A DNA stretch of 64,000 nucleotides from Acanthacorydalis orientalis (lineage: Eukaryota > Arthropoda > Insecta > Megaloptera > Corydalidae): positions 19,735,090-19,799,089 of the forward strand of contig CM068316.1 of assembly GCA_034766995.1 (NCBI GenBank), in the 5' to 3' direction. Positions 48,990-62,187 of the stretch are shown here, piece after piece (position 1 is the stretch's first letter; every line of letters starts with the position of its first letter). Under the pieces are notes generated by a model. It did not search any database and had not been told where the DNA came from. It saw nothing but the letters and a program-made list of their open reading frames with translations. A program made the translations under genes and the position numbers.

Positions 48990-49471
48990 CTGAATATGAA
49001 ACTTTATATCCGTTATACTTATTGTAGAGTTGCACAAAACAATCAGAACACGTATCGTTTCGGTACGCATTCGTCGTTTATAACGTCAAAATATTCTCCC
49101 AACGGCACGCCATCGAGTATCATAACACGCATTCTAACATATACATGCCGAAATCCATGTACGTACACATGTCGTGTGTATTTGGTAAATTCCCAAGACA
49201 GCGTGACGGCGTCGCCACCGCGAATTCTGCCAACTCTACGCCAATTCCATAGCACCGTAGTAGAGACCTACGCCGCGTCACACGTAAATGGAAGTGTACA
49301 CACTTCACATACACATGTATAACTCACCCACACACATACGTACACAAAGCTCACACATGGAACTCATGCATATACAAGTATATAGAACATACATATGTAA
49401 CTCCCATACATACACTCACAAGCACAAGATGTTTGTGTGTATTATAGATAGGTGTATGTACATTCATACGT

Positions 49472-49504
<33 letters not shown>

Positions 49505-49720
49505 CACACACAGATATACACACACACACACAGAAATAAATACGTAGAGACGCTTCTGGCGGCAGCGGTGGTGCGGTGCACACTTTAGGTTAGTTAGCGG
49601 TTTGTCTGATTTAATCAAGGTTTCCCCGAGTGGTAGACTCTGCGGCTGGTGTCATCTCACTTATGACCACGTGACTTTAGCACACTGTATCTTTTTTCTT
49701 GATCGCTTTGAGTGAAAAGT
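48990..49720. promoter_or_regulatory. CpG-richer island, candidate promoter or first exon
   Basis: This is the most GC- and CpG-rich stretch that has no transposon signature (GACGGCGTCGCCACCGCGAA near 49205; GCGGCAGCGGTGGTGCGGTG near 49560). It includes CA-rich sequence with ACATACGTACACA at about 49333-49345, and a (TA)n-(CA)n tract at 49470-49535. Frames of 60-108 codons on both strands show no known domain. A promoter or 5' exon of a host gene is an inference from composition alone; an unrecognised repeat is the main alternative. Confidence 0.3.
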
Positions 49721-50599
49721 TCGGTGTGAAGATATTTAACTATGTTTTCCGACAAGTTTTTTTCATAGTTTAGTTTCAACATAGTGTGAACTTTATATAG
49801 AATTGATTTATTGTGGTATTTTATAAATTGATTCGATTTATTATAAAAAAGCATGTATTCTTTTTTAGTACCGAATTAATCAATTTTTTATTTCTAATTG
49901 TATAATATTTATGAATACAATTTTGATAGACTGAATTAGATGTTTTATTATTTTTTTATTATGGTTGCGAAATATAAGCTTACTTAATTTTAATTTTATT
50001 AAAGTTCATATTAAACTTTCCAGTAAAAAATAAGAAATTAAATAATAATTTGAAATCGTTGTTCATTAAAATTAATATATAGATTTTTTTCTATTGATTA
50101 GAAAATTTAAAAATTAATTGTTTATAGTTACTTTTGTAGACAATTATTTAGAATTAGAAGTAAAAAGAAATGTAAAATTTTATTTCAAAATAAAAATTCA
50201 AATACATAAAACATTCTTATTATATTGAAAAATACAAATTGTCACTTTAGCTAATACACAATAACTCCTACAATATATGTTTATGATATACTAGCATACA
50301 TTAAAAAATACATTTTTACATATATTTTAAATATATATTTGCAATATATATTTAGTTATAATAATGACATATAAAACTTTTACAAATTTATCAATAAAAT
50401 AACAAATTTGAAATTGTAGGTAGTACAAAAGAGAAAAATCAAACATGTTTAAAAATTGTTAACTGGACAAATTGAGTCTTAGGGAGTAAAAATTGATTAA
50501 TAATTTTTTTTAAATGTCTAATACAATAAAGTTGTGTTTGTTCTAATACATGTAATCCCGTTTGTATATTGTTCTTGTGATATTACTTTATCTGATATA
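49721..50599. other. AT-rich non-coding DNA
   Basis: Nothing recognised. Confidence 0.6.
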
Positions 50600-51177
50600 T
50601 AGATTTGGTAGGAAAATAATTTCAGTTTTTGTTTTCTGAATTCTGACATTAACTTTTTTCAGTGAAATTGTTATTTCATTGTGTTCATGGTAATATCATT
50701 TTAATGTGCATTTTTCGGTCTGTATTTATGTAACATTGACTTGGGTTTTATTATATAATTTGCTTTAAATTAAACTAATGAATTAAAGATGGAAAAGAAG
50801 CAAATGAGATCAATATTTGTATGAGTTTACAACGGGTGGTAAAGACATAGAAACTGCTCGTAAACTAAACGATGGTTTTGGTGTGGGTACTATTAAAAAA
50901 CGTACGATACAATGGTGGTTTCAAAACAATCGTCCTGGTGACCAAAGCGTTGAAGATGAAGAAGGTCGCGGGAATCCTTCTTCAGTTCATAACAACAAAA
51001 TGAAGGCGTTAGTTAATTGAACCAGAACCACGGACAACAATAAAAAAGCTTTAAAAAGTTAGGCGTTAGTTATTCAACAGTTCTGGATGACTTAAAACAT
51101 GTGAAAAAAATAAAAAAAGATAAAAGTGTATATGAATTTGGAAGTCATAAATCGCAATTATTGTTCTACCAACCGAA
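50600..51177 (+). mobile_element. Internally deleted mariner, copy 7 (best-preserved HTH frame)
   Basis: 578 bp with decayed outer bases (TAGATTTGGTAGGAAAATAA at left; TCTACCAACCGAA at right). A Met-initiated frame at 50817-51020 gives 67 codons: MYEFTTGGKDIETARKLNDG, GVGTIKKRTIQWWFQNNRPG, DQSVEDEEGRGNPSSVHNNK, then a stop shortly after MKALVN. This covers the first helix-turn-helix and the linker of a mariner transposase. The expected upstream start (MEKKQ near 50788) is out of frame by one base. The second HTH and the common junction to the 3' repeat follow in other frames. Confidence 0.87.
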
Positions 51178-51390
51178 GACAATTTATCTTCCAAGCCCCA
51201 ATTTGTATATAATAAGTCATTTACAAATTATCGAAAAAAAGCTCAAAAGTTAAAAATTTTCGTGCTAGATTAAAATTGGTGTGGTTTATAAAATCTGTCA
51301 TCGAAGACAATTCTAAGATACTGTTATATATTATAATTCTTTCATATGAAAAACAAAATTAGATGAATTTGATACAAGAAAATTAAGACG

Positions 51391-51450
<60 letters not shown>

Positions 51451-52126
51451 GGAGAGAGAGAAAGAAATTCAAAATATATAGTGAAATCTGGTAGTTTGAG
51501 CTAATCAAATGTTGTTGTTGAACTAAATTTTTAATCTAAAAATGCACGAAATTTTTTTTACATATAGTTTTATCTATGAACTTATTACTATGATAATTAT
51601 TATAATATTGCTTCATACGTACATATTTTATAACATTTTTGGACTTTTAACAAATACTATAGTATCTAATAGAGTATTAACTATTATGTACTTGTATCGT
51701 ATTATACTTAAATTTCTTTCTTATTAGTTATTTCACACTGTCTGTATTAAGATCAAGAGCAATTAAATCAATATTATTTAATTTGTATATTGTACCACTA
51801 CGTAGTATTAATTGCTAAATCCTCATTCAAATGACATGTACAAATAATAAACTTGGGATCAGATCATAAGAACTAAAATATACAAGTGTATAACAGAGAA
51901 TACTATAAACTATACTATAAGATTTACTAAAAATATACTTGAACGATTATTTCATTTTAAATATCCCTATTTATTTATGTAAGGTTCAATTAATAAAAAA
52001 ATAATTTGTATTGTCATTGACTAATTTTCAACAGTAGTCTGTTTAAAATAAATATATATAAATATGAAGGACAAATTAAGTTTTGTTGAGTATTATAAAC
52101 ATACACACACACACACATATATATAC

Positions 52127-52165
<39 letters not shown>

Positions 52166-52325
52166 CATATTTAAATAAAATAGGGTTTTGTTACATTTTA
52201 TAGCACATTTTAATGATTTAAACTAATTTTCACACCGATTGGATAATTATCGGATGTAACGTTCAAATTACATTATATAAATAAAACTATATCAGATAAC
52301 TCAAATGGATAAAATACCACAAATG

Positions 52326-52369
<44 letters not shown>

Positions 52370-52515
52370 GATCGCTATTTATATAAATTGTTGAAAGAAA
52401 ATTTAATTTATAAAAAAGTTAATTGAAATGTAATGAAATTAATTAGAATTTTTATTCAATGAAATTGAAATGGACCCATTTAGTATTCAATGCAAATAAA
52501 ACATTAGTATTCAAT

Positions 52516-52560
<45 letters not shown>

Positions 52561-52850
52561 GTATATATATGTATAATTTATACTTTTATATGTAATATTC
52601 AGAGCATAAACAAACAAAAAGATAAAAATATAACTTCTGAAATGATATTCAAATTCAAATTTTACAGTTACAATTTTCATAGTTAAATATTTAAGTTAAC
52701 TGTTGAATTTATATCCATTAAACAAACTATGTATGTGTTTTATAGATCTTGAAAATTATTCCAACTAGAAATAATTGTACTATGTTATTGAAATACTTAA
52801 AAGGGAAAACATTAGCGATGTTATTATTACCACAATTTTCCATACATGAC
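51178..52850. other. AT-rich non-coding DNA
   Basis: (TA)n tracts lie at about 51395-51450 (followed by GA-rich sequence), 52105-52165, 52327-52370 and 52523-52577. No gene recognised. Confidence 0.65.
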
Positions 52851-52859
52851 ATGACATTT

Positions 52860-53100
52860 TTTTAACGAAAAAAATGACAAAAATTTAGGGTGCATTTTAT
52901 ACGCGGTGAACAAACTAAACAGTTTTTCTAGTCAGTCAATAACAGTTATTTCGGGATGCATTGACATTGATAAAGCACAGTTGTAATTAACACTGCGTTT
53001 CAATGACATATCATTTGAAAATTTTTATTTCCGAACCAACGCTAGAAAATGATGATTTATAATTTGGGGTTGTATTTTGATTTCAAAAACTCTCAAAAAT
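52860..53100. repeat. Possible pogo-related repeat fragment
   Basis: The phrase AATTTAGGGTGCATTTTATA then CGCGGTGAAC at about 52884-52911, and ATTTGGGGTTGTATTTTGAT near 53061, resemble repeats of the form AAATTTGGGGGTGCGT..TATACGCGG that accompany pogo/CENP-B-like elements in arthropods. This is from memory of a general pattern, with no transposase here to support it. Confidence 0.3.
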
Positions 53101-54527
53101 ACAAAAAGATGTTTTTTTTTACTTTTTATTATGACTATGCATTTGAATACTTATTCTTAATTTGAAAGTAAACAAGGTAAAAATTTACTTTAAAAATTTA
53201 ATATATATACAAGCTGAAAATTTACTATTCTCACTTCATTATTTCATTTGCTTCCGGATGTGCGGAAAATTTTAAATCGTAAATAATTATTACATTTTAA
53301 TACCTACAATTTTCAACGATTCCTATAAAATATTTTTAAATTATATTCCCAAGAATTGTTTCCTTTTTGTACAATTAAAAAGTAAACAAACTTTTCTGGT
53401 GGGAAGATAAATATGAGTATTGTACACTTATAATTTTAAAAATTAGTTTTCAATACACTGTAATTGTTTTTGAATATATTAGCTCTTTTTAAACTCAAAA
53501 ATAATGCAAACTTTTCCAATATCTGAATTGGAAGACCTAAAGAAGGTATTATAAATGAAAAATTAACTTTAATTCTTGAAAAAAAATTAATTGACATCCA
53601 GTGATATCTATTTTCATCTAGAAAATCGATTAAGTATGAGAAGAAAGTCTGAAAAAAAATGGTTGATTAAAATTAAAAACCGAAAAAAATATTATTAATT
53701 ACTTTTTTTCGTCTTGATTTCGAAAATCGGTTGTATACTTTTTGTATATGGTTTAAAAGTCCGATGTGAGATTCATTTAAAGATTTAAGGGTCTGATAAA
53801 ATCAAAGTAGAGGGTAGTAATAGAATAAAAAACAGCAGTAAAATATTCTGTTGTAATGCGTTGTACTCGACAATTAAGCATGAGAAAGAATTATATCATC
53901 TGTATTTATCTATGATCATGTATACAATCCTATATTTATTTGCAGTTGTATATAAAATATCTTTCTGTGTTTTTATCGTACATCTATTAGTTTTTCTTTT
54001 GTTAATTTTTATATTCTTTTGTTGGCATTATTGAGAGAATGGCAAAACTTTTAAAAATTAGAAAATTGAAAATTCTGCTGTTGCCTCAGCTTTTATTTTG
54101 TTATCTCTAATATAAAAATATTATTCCTAATTGTTTTCTGTTGTTTTCTGCTGCCCTGTATTCTTTCTGTTCGTCTTTAATATTCTACTACGATAACGAC
54201 TTCACTTATTCAACTATGTTAATTCAGAGAATAATTTATTCAGATTATCCGAAGAATCAAATGTGTTAAATAAAATTATATAATATGATGAAAACACATG
54301 CATTTGATATCTTATTTTGAAAACATCTTTTACAAGGCCAGTATATTTTCAAAGCACTGAAAAATCACAACGTTATATTAGTGAGATAGTTGAAAAAGTT
54401 ATTGTATTATTAGATGATGGATATCTTAACAATAGGTGGTTTCAAGTATCAATATATTAAGCAAGATCTTGCGTTATTTAACAAAATAAGTTTTTAATAA
54501 TATGATATATAAATGAAAGTATCGTGC
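53101..54527. other. AT-rich non-coding DNA
   Basis: Nothing recognised. Confidence 0.6.
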
Positions 54528-54624
54528 AACCATCTGATGTGAGTAACAGGTCCTCGTACCTCACACTCAACACCCCTGAGGCGTCCTTACGCTGGCACAA
54601 CATTATGGTATAAAACCATCTGAT
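54528..54624. repeat. 75-bp GC-rich insert between 11-bp direct repeats
   Basis: AACCATCTGAT occurs exactly at 54528-54538 and 54614-54624. Between them lie 75 bp much richer in G+C than the flanks (AGGTCCTCGTACCTCACACT, then CACCCCTGAGGCGTCCTTAC). The pattern fits a small inserted piece with a target-site duplication, such as a retroposed RNA or a retrotransposon end. I do not recognise the insert as tRNA, 5S or snRNA. Confidence 0.65.
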
Positions 54625-54937
54625 TTAATACTTAATTTTTTTTATTTTTAAAGATATCTAAAAGAAAATACGTACAAATGTAATCCTGAGAAATAGTGAT
54701 TTTAAATTAGAAATTAATAATTGTATTTGCGAAATTACTTCAACAGTTTCGAAAAATATTCACTGTTCAACCAAGAACTTCATATATGTTTAAATGTAAT
54801 CAGAAAATAAATTTAATATCTATATTATATTGTATGTTAAAATTAATCCTTTAGGATTGCATATACAATTTTATATTGCATCAATAAGCTTAGGTTTTAT
54901 TTTATTGTAATGACTATGAATAAATATATAAATATAT

Positions 54938-54997
<60 letters not shown>

Positions 54998-55002
54998 CTA
55001 TA
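54938..55002. repeat. (TA)n microsatellite
   Basis: About 60 bp of TA repeats ending at the TA target of the next MITE. Confidence 0.95.
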
Positions 55003-55319
55003 CACTTATCCCTCGATTTGCACGGTTTCGGTTTAACATGGTTGAAGGACTACGAAAAAACTTCCATTTACACGGCATTATTTCAAATTAACATCGTCAT
55101 AGAATTTCAAAAAAAAATTGTTTTACAACCCTTTTGATTTAATGTTTCCTAATTAATATGTAAAATATATTCTCCAGTTTTATTATAAATATTGTTTCAC
55201 TGCATATTTGTAAAACCTATTCCTTATTATTAATAAGGAATGTGGACTCGAAATGCACAATTGCGATTTACATGGTACTTTTGATGAACTAATCTACCGT
55301 GTAAATCGATGGTTAGTTG
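55003..55319. mobile_element. MITE, family CACxxxTCCCTCGATTT, copy 1
   Basis: 317 bp between TA dinucleotides (55001-55002 and 55320-55321). Ends CACTTATCCCTCGATTTGCA and, inverted, CAACTAACCATCGATTTACA; 18 of the first 23 positions agree, including a shared CACGG after the stretch. Inner repeats of TTTACACGG type occur near both ends. No reading frame. TA target and length suggest a Tc1/mariner-pogo class non-autonomous element. Confidence 0.8.
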
Positions 55320-55321
55320 TA

Positions 55322-57368
55322 TTGTATATTTTCTAAAAGTGAAAATTTCTATTATTATATTAAAAATATATATTATGTTACATATTTACACTTTTGTATA
55401 AGAATGCAGTTTATTATAGAAATAAATAATGACAAAACTCTTACAAATCTTTAAATAACTAATTACTAATTAAATTTAATTATTTAATAAATGTCTTGTT
55501 TTAAATACAAAAATAATTAATTAAAGAATAATTTAAATAGATGAAAAAGAGTTATTTAATTAAATAGTTAGTTCTTAATGATATAAATATACTAAATGAA
55601 AATTGTTTCGAAAGTGAGGTGTAATAAATTTATTAAATATGATATATTTGAAAAAAAAACCATTATTAATTATAATTCATTATTATTAATATTGAAATAT
55701 ATAAATATGAAATTAAATTCGAAAAAAATTGATACCACTTCTCAACTTACACATTTTATTTTTCTCTATTAAAATACCAGTTATTTAATCATAATTAAAT
55801 TTTTCTGTTTAAAAAATACGGCCAAGAACATAAATTCGTGTACATAGTATGAGTTTATTAAAAAAAAGCTCTGTGTACGACATTCACAAAGGATCATAAA
55901 TTAACTAGAAATATTTTTAGTGCGTAGATTTTTTTATTATATTTTGCTGCACAATTTCAATTACAGCTGGGCTTCCAAACAGGAATTCGCATAATTCAAA
56001 AAAATGATTATTTATTTCGAAAGGGCGTGCTATTTCCGAATCAATTTATGATATCACAAAATAGTCATGAATGTGACATATATGGTTGAATAAAAGTGAG
56101 TTCAATATCAATTTTAAAATAGTCAGGGGTAGTATACGTTAATTATAATGGTTATCAGTGAAGTCATTAAGTTGATCAGTTTTTCCATCATATTTTTACC
56201 GGCATCAATATTAATCTTTACATATACCTAGGGAGTCAGGGAAAACAGATATGTCTATAAATAAACAAAACAAAAAAATGGAGTGAATGTAGTAATATAC
56301 ACAAAAATGTTTATATTTTTCTATAAAAAATGTTTTGCCTATTATTGTATTTTTTTAATTATTTTGCAGTGAGTATAATAAAATAAAAATTAATAATATC
56401 TATTTCATTATTAATACATATTTATAAGTGGGATAAATCACTAAAATTATTACTTATAATAGAAATATACACCGGTTAAATCCAATATCAATAGAAATAT
56501 CCCAAAAAAATCATAGAAAGAATTACTATTTAACAATTCTTTCATAATAAAAAATGAGTTGTAAATTATTTTTAAATATAGAGTAGAATTTTGTCATAAA
56601 ATCCGCGGGGACGAGTTAACGATTATAATGAACAAATTTTATATAGATTTCATTTCAATATTTAAATACTGGCACTTTTATAACACATTTTCTTCACAGA
56701 TATAACGAACAAATTAAGTTTTCTCCAAAAACTTGATTTTTTTTCTTTCGCCTAATTGGTTGTAAATATTTTTTAGAAACAGTAAAAGATAAATTTCTCG
56801 ACAATGGTCAAATACAAAATTGTCTATATAATTATGATTTTTACTAAATTCTTGTGTTACATCTGAATAGTGTTTTTATGTTAAAGTAAGGAATGTGTTT
56901 ATGTTGTTTCTATGTATTTATAGTTATTTTATTTAAAATTTACATTCACTCGTTATTTAATGTATGCATTAATATATGTAAAAATTCGAATGTATATTTG
57001 AAAAACAAAAAAAAATAGTTATATATTTGAAAATTCTAAAAATTGTATTTTAAAAATAAAGAACTGGTTTAAGGTATATTATTTTTACACCAAAATACAT
57101 AAGAAAATTAATAAAGGAATTAATTTTATTGTAAGATCTAAAAACAAAATAGATATTTAAATTAATTTAATTTTTTCTACCAAGTAATATAACACATTTA
57201 TTTATTAGATATTTTTAAAGATAAAATGTTCATATAGAATTACTTAGAGATTTTCCAAATTTGTTTTTTAACTAATTTTTCTCAAAGGTGTACATTTGAT
57301 AAGGTTTCAATATTTTTGTAACTATTGTTTATTTAGATTTTAGTAGAACTCATATATTTGCTTTATTA

Positions 57369-57416
<48 letters not shown>

Positions 57417-58758
57417 AAGAGTTAAGTTATTATGAGGAAAATTATAAAATAACTATTTTCAATTTTTAAGAAAAAAATGAGATAATAAATGATTGAATAA
57501 AGATTGTAAAGTCTTCAAATGCTTCAACTCTATTTCATTCGTTTGTATATGAAACATTCCTTTTAAAGAAACGAGAAAATTTCATCTATTTTTTAACACT
57601 TTGATTGATAAAAAATACAAAACACACGCGTTATTGATAAAATTATTAAAAAAAGTAAAATAACCAAATTTAAAAATACCAGTCATTTCTGTCATAAGTT
57701 AATCATCATATTATATGAGTTTTAGATCCAGAATTTATAATTTGAGGTGAAATTTTTAAAAATATAGTACATATTTTAAATAAAATGACCGTTGAATTTA
57801 AGCATATTCCGAATTATCTCTGTTCCTTGAGAACGTATAAATATAAACGCAAAAAAGGTATTAAATAATTTTTATTAATAAAAAAATTGTTTAGTAATAT
57901 AGTCTCTTAAATTATGCCATTTTAATATGACAACAATTTATTATAAATATACTAGAATAAAATAATTTTAATTATTGAATTAAAAATCATAATTATTATC
58001 ATAGTTATCATAATTATTAGTAATTAGTTATGAATAATATTGAAAAATGTAAGAATGTAAAAAAATATATTATATTAATAAAAATCAGAAAAATATTAAT
58101 ACATATAACCGTATTTGAATATTAGATTTAATGATTTTATTATAAGGATTAAAACTTTTATTTTTTGACCTCAATTATTAATATTTTTTTCGTATCAACT
58201 AAAATAACTAGTGTTTAAATATTATATAATAAATTCTTTTTGATGTAAATTAAAAAAATGAATGAAGTGAAATGAAAGAAATAAAATAATATAGAATGAA
58301 AAAGGAAAAGAATGAATAAAATAAATTATTAGTGTGAACAACCGCCATACAATACAATGATATACTTATTTTTTAAAATCTTCATATTATTTTTTACACA
58401 AAATTATAATTCTATCATTATTACATATTGTCGAAATTATGAAATTAATATACTTAATTGTTTTTTTTTTTTACTAATAGATACAACCACAAAAAATCAT
58501 AATATATATATATATATAATTGTATTTCTGGATAATTTCAATTTTTTTATTAAATAATTTAGAGTAGGTTGATGGCATTTAATAAATAGTTGAATGATTT
58601 TTTTATACTATTTTAATGTATTTTTGTGGACTTAATTTTCAAAAAAAAAAATAAAATAAAGTACAATTCAAACTCTACCATCCAGCATATTATCATCTTT
58701 TAAAGTTGCTTGATGTGAATGTAATTTAAATTATATTGTTTTTTATTATAGACACACA

Positions 58759-58822
<64 letters not shown>

Positions 58823-59815
58823 ATATGTATATGTATATATGTATATATGTATATATAATGTTGTTTAAAAAATTGTTAATAATTTAAAAAATAGTATAAT
58901 TAATAACGCAATTACAAAAAGAATACCTTTATACGTAAAACATAAAATAAAATTTTTACTTGTAAAATAGTGAATGATATTTTTATTTCGCTGTATTTCT
59001 CAATATGTATTATGAATTATTAGTAAAAGAACTTTTTTAACATTTCTTTCATAATTACTATCGATTTGAACAATTTAGTATTTCAATCATTTTAAATTGA
59101 TTTCAATTTATATTTTTGGTTTTATGTTTCAAAGGCAAAATTTCATGTTTGAAAAAAAATATTTCTTCCAAAAGTACACAGAAATAATTTTATTTTTATT
59201 ATTAAATTAATATTTGTGTTGGACGATTATTTTTTTTTCTATAAATGAATTAAAACATACTGTTTACGTTATTAAAAATATATCTGAATATTTCTGATAT
59301 TTTTTTAAATGTTTATAAATGACTATTTTACTATTGTTTTAAAGATAAAAATATAATTTTAAAATTGTTTTACTTTCATAGTAGATATGTAATTAAGATT
59401 GTTTTCTTGACCTACTTTCTATTTTATTATACTGTTTTATATATTCTCTTCTTTTTTGTTTTGATAAATAAATTTTACTTTACATTAAAATTAATAAGAA
59501 AATAGCATTTCCAGAAAATACACAGGATAAAAATTTATTCTTCTTTTTATAAATTTAATGATCATCAGGCTTGAAATTGTTTTTATTTATATAAATATAT
59601 TATAAATATATAAATATATTATAATTTATTTTAAATAATTTAAAGTTTAAAAACATATAATTATATTATATTTTATTTTTACTACTGATTTTTTTTAAGA
59701 AGATGCTACAAAATTCGATATAACTTAAATTGTTTTACCCTCTTAAATATTATATCTACAGCTGTAAAAAAGAACTAAAACAATTAATCTAAACTAATAA
59801 AAATTCCTGAAGACA
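55322..59815. other. AT-rich non-coding DNA
   Basis: No gene recognised over about 4.5 kb. (TA)n tracts lie at about 57371-57414 and 58757-58857, the latter with regular TGTATATA interruptions. A small patch at about 56600-56715 (CCGCGGGGACGAGTTAACGA, AATGAACAAAT and later ATAACGAACAAAT) may be an old repeat. Confidence 0.6.
58757..58857. repeat. (TA)n-(TGTATATA)n microsatellite
   Basis: Pure TA repeats followed by six or so TGTATATA or TGTA-type units. Confidence 0.95.
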
Positions 59816-60175
59816 CATCTGTTTCATTAGATGGTGTTATTTGTGTGACTGCACCATAATCCATTATATGTTGGTGTTTGTGTATGCCAATGTATATCTG
59901 GCTTTAGTATGGATGTTGTGTTAAATATATGCCATTGTGTGCGTGTGTGTATTCACACACAAACATACGTACACATAGTTGCGTGTATACTGAATGTGGT
60001 AGTTCGTACGATATGTAGGGTTGAACGTTAAATCGTAGCGAGGGTGCAAAAATGTGTCATGCCGAATCGTCTACGCCCGTAGGGGATGCAACGATGCACA
60101 AGCGATGCGCCGATGCTGTGAACACACAACACTGTTGTTGTTTTGTAATGGCGACCGTCATCAATGCATTCTGAT
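59816..60175. promoter_or_regulatory. Second CpG-richer island, candidate regulatory region
   Basis: GT/CA-rich sequence (GTGCGTGTGTGTATTCACAC), then ACATACGTACACA at about 59964-59976, then a CpG-richer part with four GATGC motifs at about 60085-60117 (GGGATGCAACGATGCACAAG, then CGATGCGCCGATGCTG). No coding domain. It shares the ACATACGTACACA phrase and CA-rich make-up with the island at 49 kb. A regulatory role is inference. Confidence 0.28.
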
Positions 60176-60238
60176 ATGATTTTTCATTTTGTTTTGAATG
60201 CATACAAATTACTTTTGATTTTTAGATTTATTTGTACG

Positions 60239-60293
<55 letters not shown>

Positions 60294-60408
60294 TATTTTT
60301 ATATATTAATGAAGATTTTTTAAAAAATATTCTTTTATTTCATAATTTATTTAGAGTTAACTATGGTTATTATTTATCTTTTAAGGAAATTTATTGCACT
60401 TCTTTGCT

Positions 60409-60447
<39 letters not shown>

Positions 60448-61627
60448 CATACATATATATATAAATATATTAATCATGATTTTTATATTTTGCCAATCCA
60501 TTGTTAAATGAAAGATTTTTCTAATTCCCTTCATTTTAAATGATTCTATATATCTCTTTTCAACACATTTCCTATTAATTATCTGATATTTTTATTCTAC
60601 ATGTTTATTATCTCTTCCTATATTTTTATACGTTTTATTGTCCAGTCAGTAATTTCAATTTGCTACCTATTTTTGTTCTATTTATGTATCATACAATTCA
60701 ACTTCAAACATTTTTTTCCAATTCATGTTAGTGCTTTTAGTTTGTTTTCATTTCCAGTTGATTATTTTTCTATCACTTTTTATTATTTTAAATTATATCC
60801 TTCATTTTCTTGTCTGAATTTACTTAATTATTTCGACATTTAGCATCCATGTTTCATTCTCATAGTTAAATATCTACCTGATTGAATATTTTCTGTACAG
60901 ACATAACAAGATCTTCGATTTAAATATTGAAATTAAACGTGCTTCCATTTCTCATTTAAATATTGTAAATAACATTATGAATAAACTATCTATCTTTGGA
61001 GTTTAGTTTACTCAAATAAACATATCTTTCCACTTTTTTGATTTATTTTTTATTTATTTTTAGTTCGAGCTAATAAATTCAGAAAAAATCACATTTGTTT
61101 CAAAGAAATTTATTTGAAGTTCTATCGCAAAACTCACTTCTACTAATTCTATAATAATCTTAGCCAATAAAAGTTTATTCTTTTATTTTTCTTCTTTTAT
61201 TTTTTTATTTAACCCCTATTTAATTAATTGTTGTATTGAATGATAAACTTTTCTTTCAATGTTACAATAAATACGTGAGCTGAATTCACAAGTATTTTTT
61301 TATGTATTTTTCAATATTTGTTTATCGTGTTTCATGTCATTTTATTTGGTGGATATTTCCAAATATCATATACTATAAATACTGGAACATTTTAATATTT
61401 GCCATACAAATGAAAAGCGATATTTTATTACTGTCATCTATTTGCTTAAATTATTGTTTGTATAAAACATATATTTCTCAATTGACCATTATATTGAATA
61501 CAATGGTATTGCTTTTGTTCGTATATTAAGTAATTGTGTAATAATTATTAATAAATACTATTTTTACAATGTACAAAAAATATTTTTATAAAATCAACAT
61601 ATTTTTAGTGAATCTATCTTTATTTTA
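60176..61627. other. AT-rich non-coding DNA
   Basis: (TA)n at about 60236-60293 and (CA)n-(TA)n at about 60409-60470. The frames at 60164-60511 and 60601-60843 are microsatellite-derived or Phe/Ile-rich and show no domain. Confidence 0.6.
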
Positions 61628-62185
61628 TTAGGTTGGTAGAAAAATAATTACTGTTTATGACCTTTATATATATTTTTTAATTTAAGTGGTTTTTAATGAT
61701 CCAAAACTGTTGAATGACTAGCAACTAGCTTTCGGGCCAGCTTTTGAATTGTTTTATGTGGTTCTGATTCAAATAATGTCTTCAGTTGATCGTTATGAAC
61801 TGAAGAAGGATGCCCTCAATCTTGTTTATCTTGAAGCCTCTCCCTCCCTAGCACCAAATTTTTGGAACCACCATAGTACCCTACATTCCCTAATAGTACC
61901 CACACCAAAAGTATGGTTTAATTTACGAACAGTTTCGTTGATTTGCGACTCGCTTTGAACTCATATAAAAAAATACTCTCATTTACTTGTTTTCCATCTT
62001 TAATTCAATAGCTCAATTTTAAGAAAAATTAATAATAAAACCAAAGTCGATATTACCAAAATACACACCGAAAAATGTACTTTAATATGATATTAACAGA
62101 AACACGATGAAATGACACTTGCAATGAAAAAATTGAGGTTTGAATTCAGAAAACAAAAACCGCAATTATTTTCCTACGAAACTAA
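61628..62185 (-). mobile_element. Internally deleted mariner, copy 8
   Basis: A minus-strand copy of 558 bp between TA dinucleotides (61626-61627 and 62186-62187). Left end TTAGGTTGGTAGAAAAATAA, the cleanest version of the family terminus; right end TTCCTACGAAACTAA. The HTH region is present on the minus strand in broken frames (a Y-E-F-x-x-x-S region, then KLNHTFGVGTIRECRVLWWF, then linker and second HTH). No catalytic domain. The plus-strand frame at 61749-61958 is a shadow. Confidence 0.88.
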
Positions 62186-62187
62186 TA

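Noticed and set aside
48996..49322. 108-codon plus-strand frame in the CpG-richer island
   Set aside because: No domain, a CA-repeat-driven Thr/His/Tyr-rich end, and competing frames on the other strand. It is kept only as part of the island.
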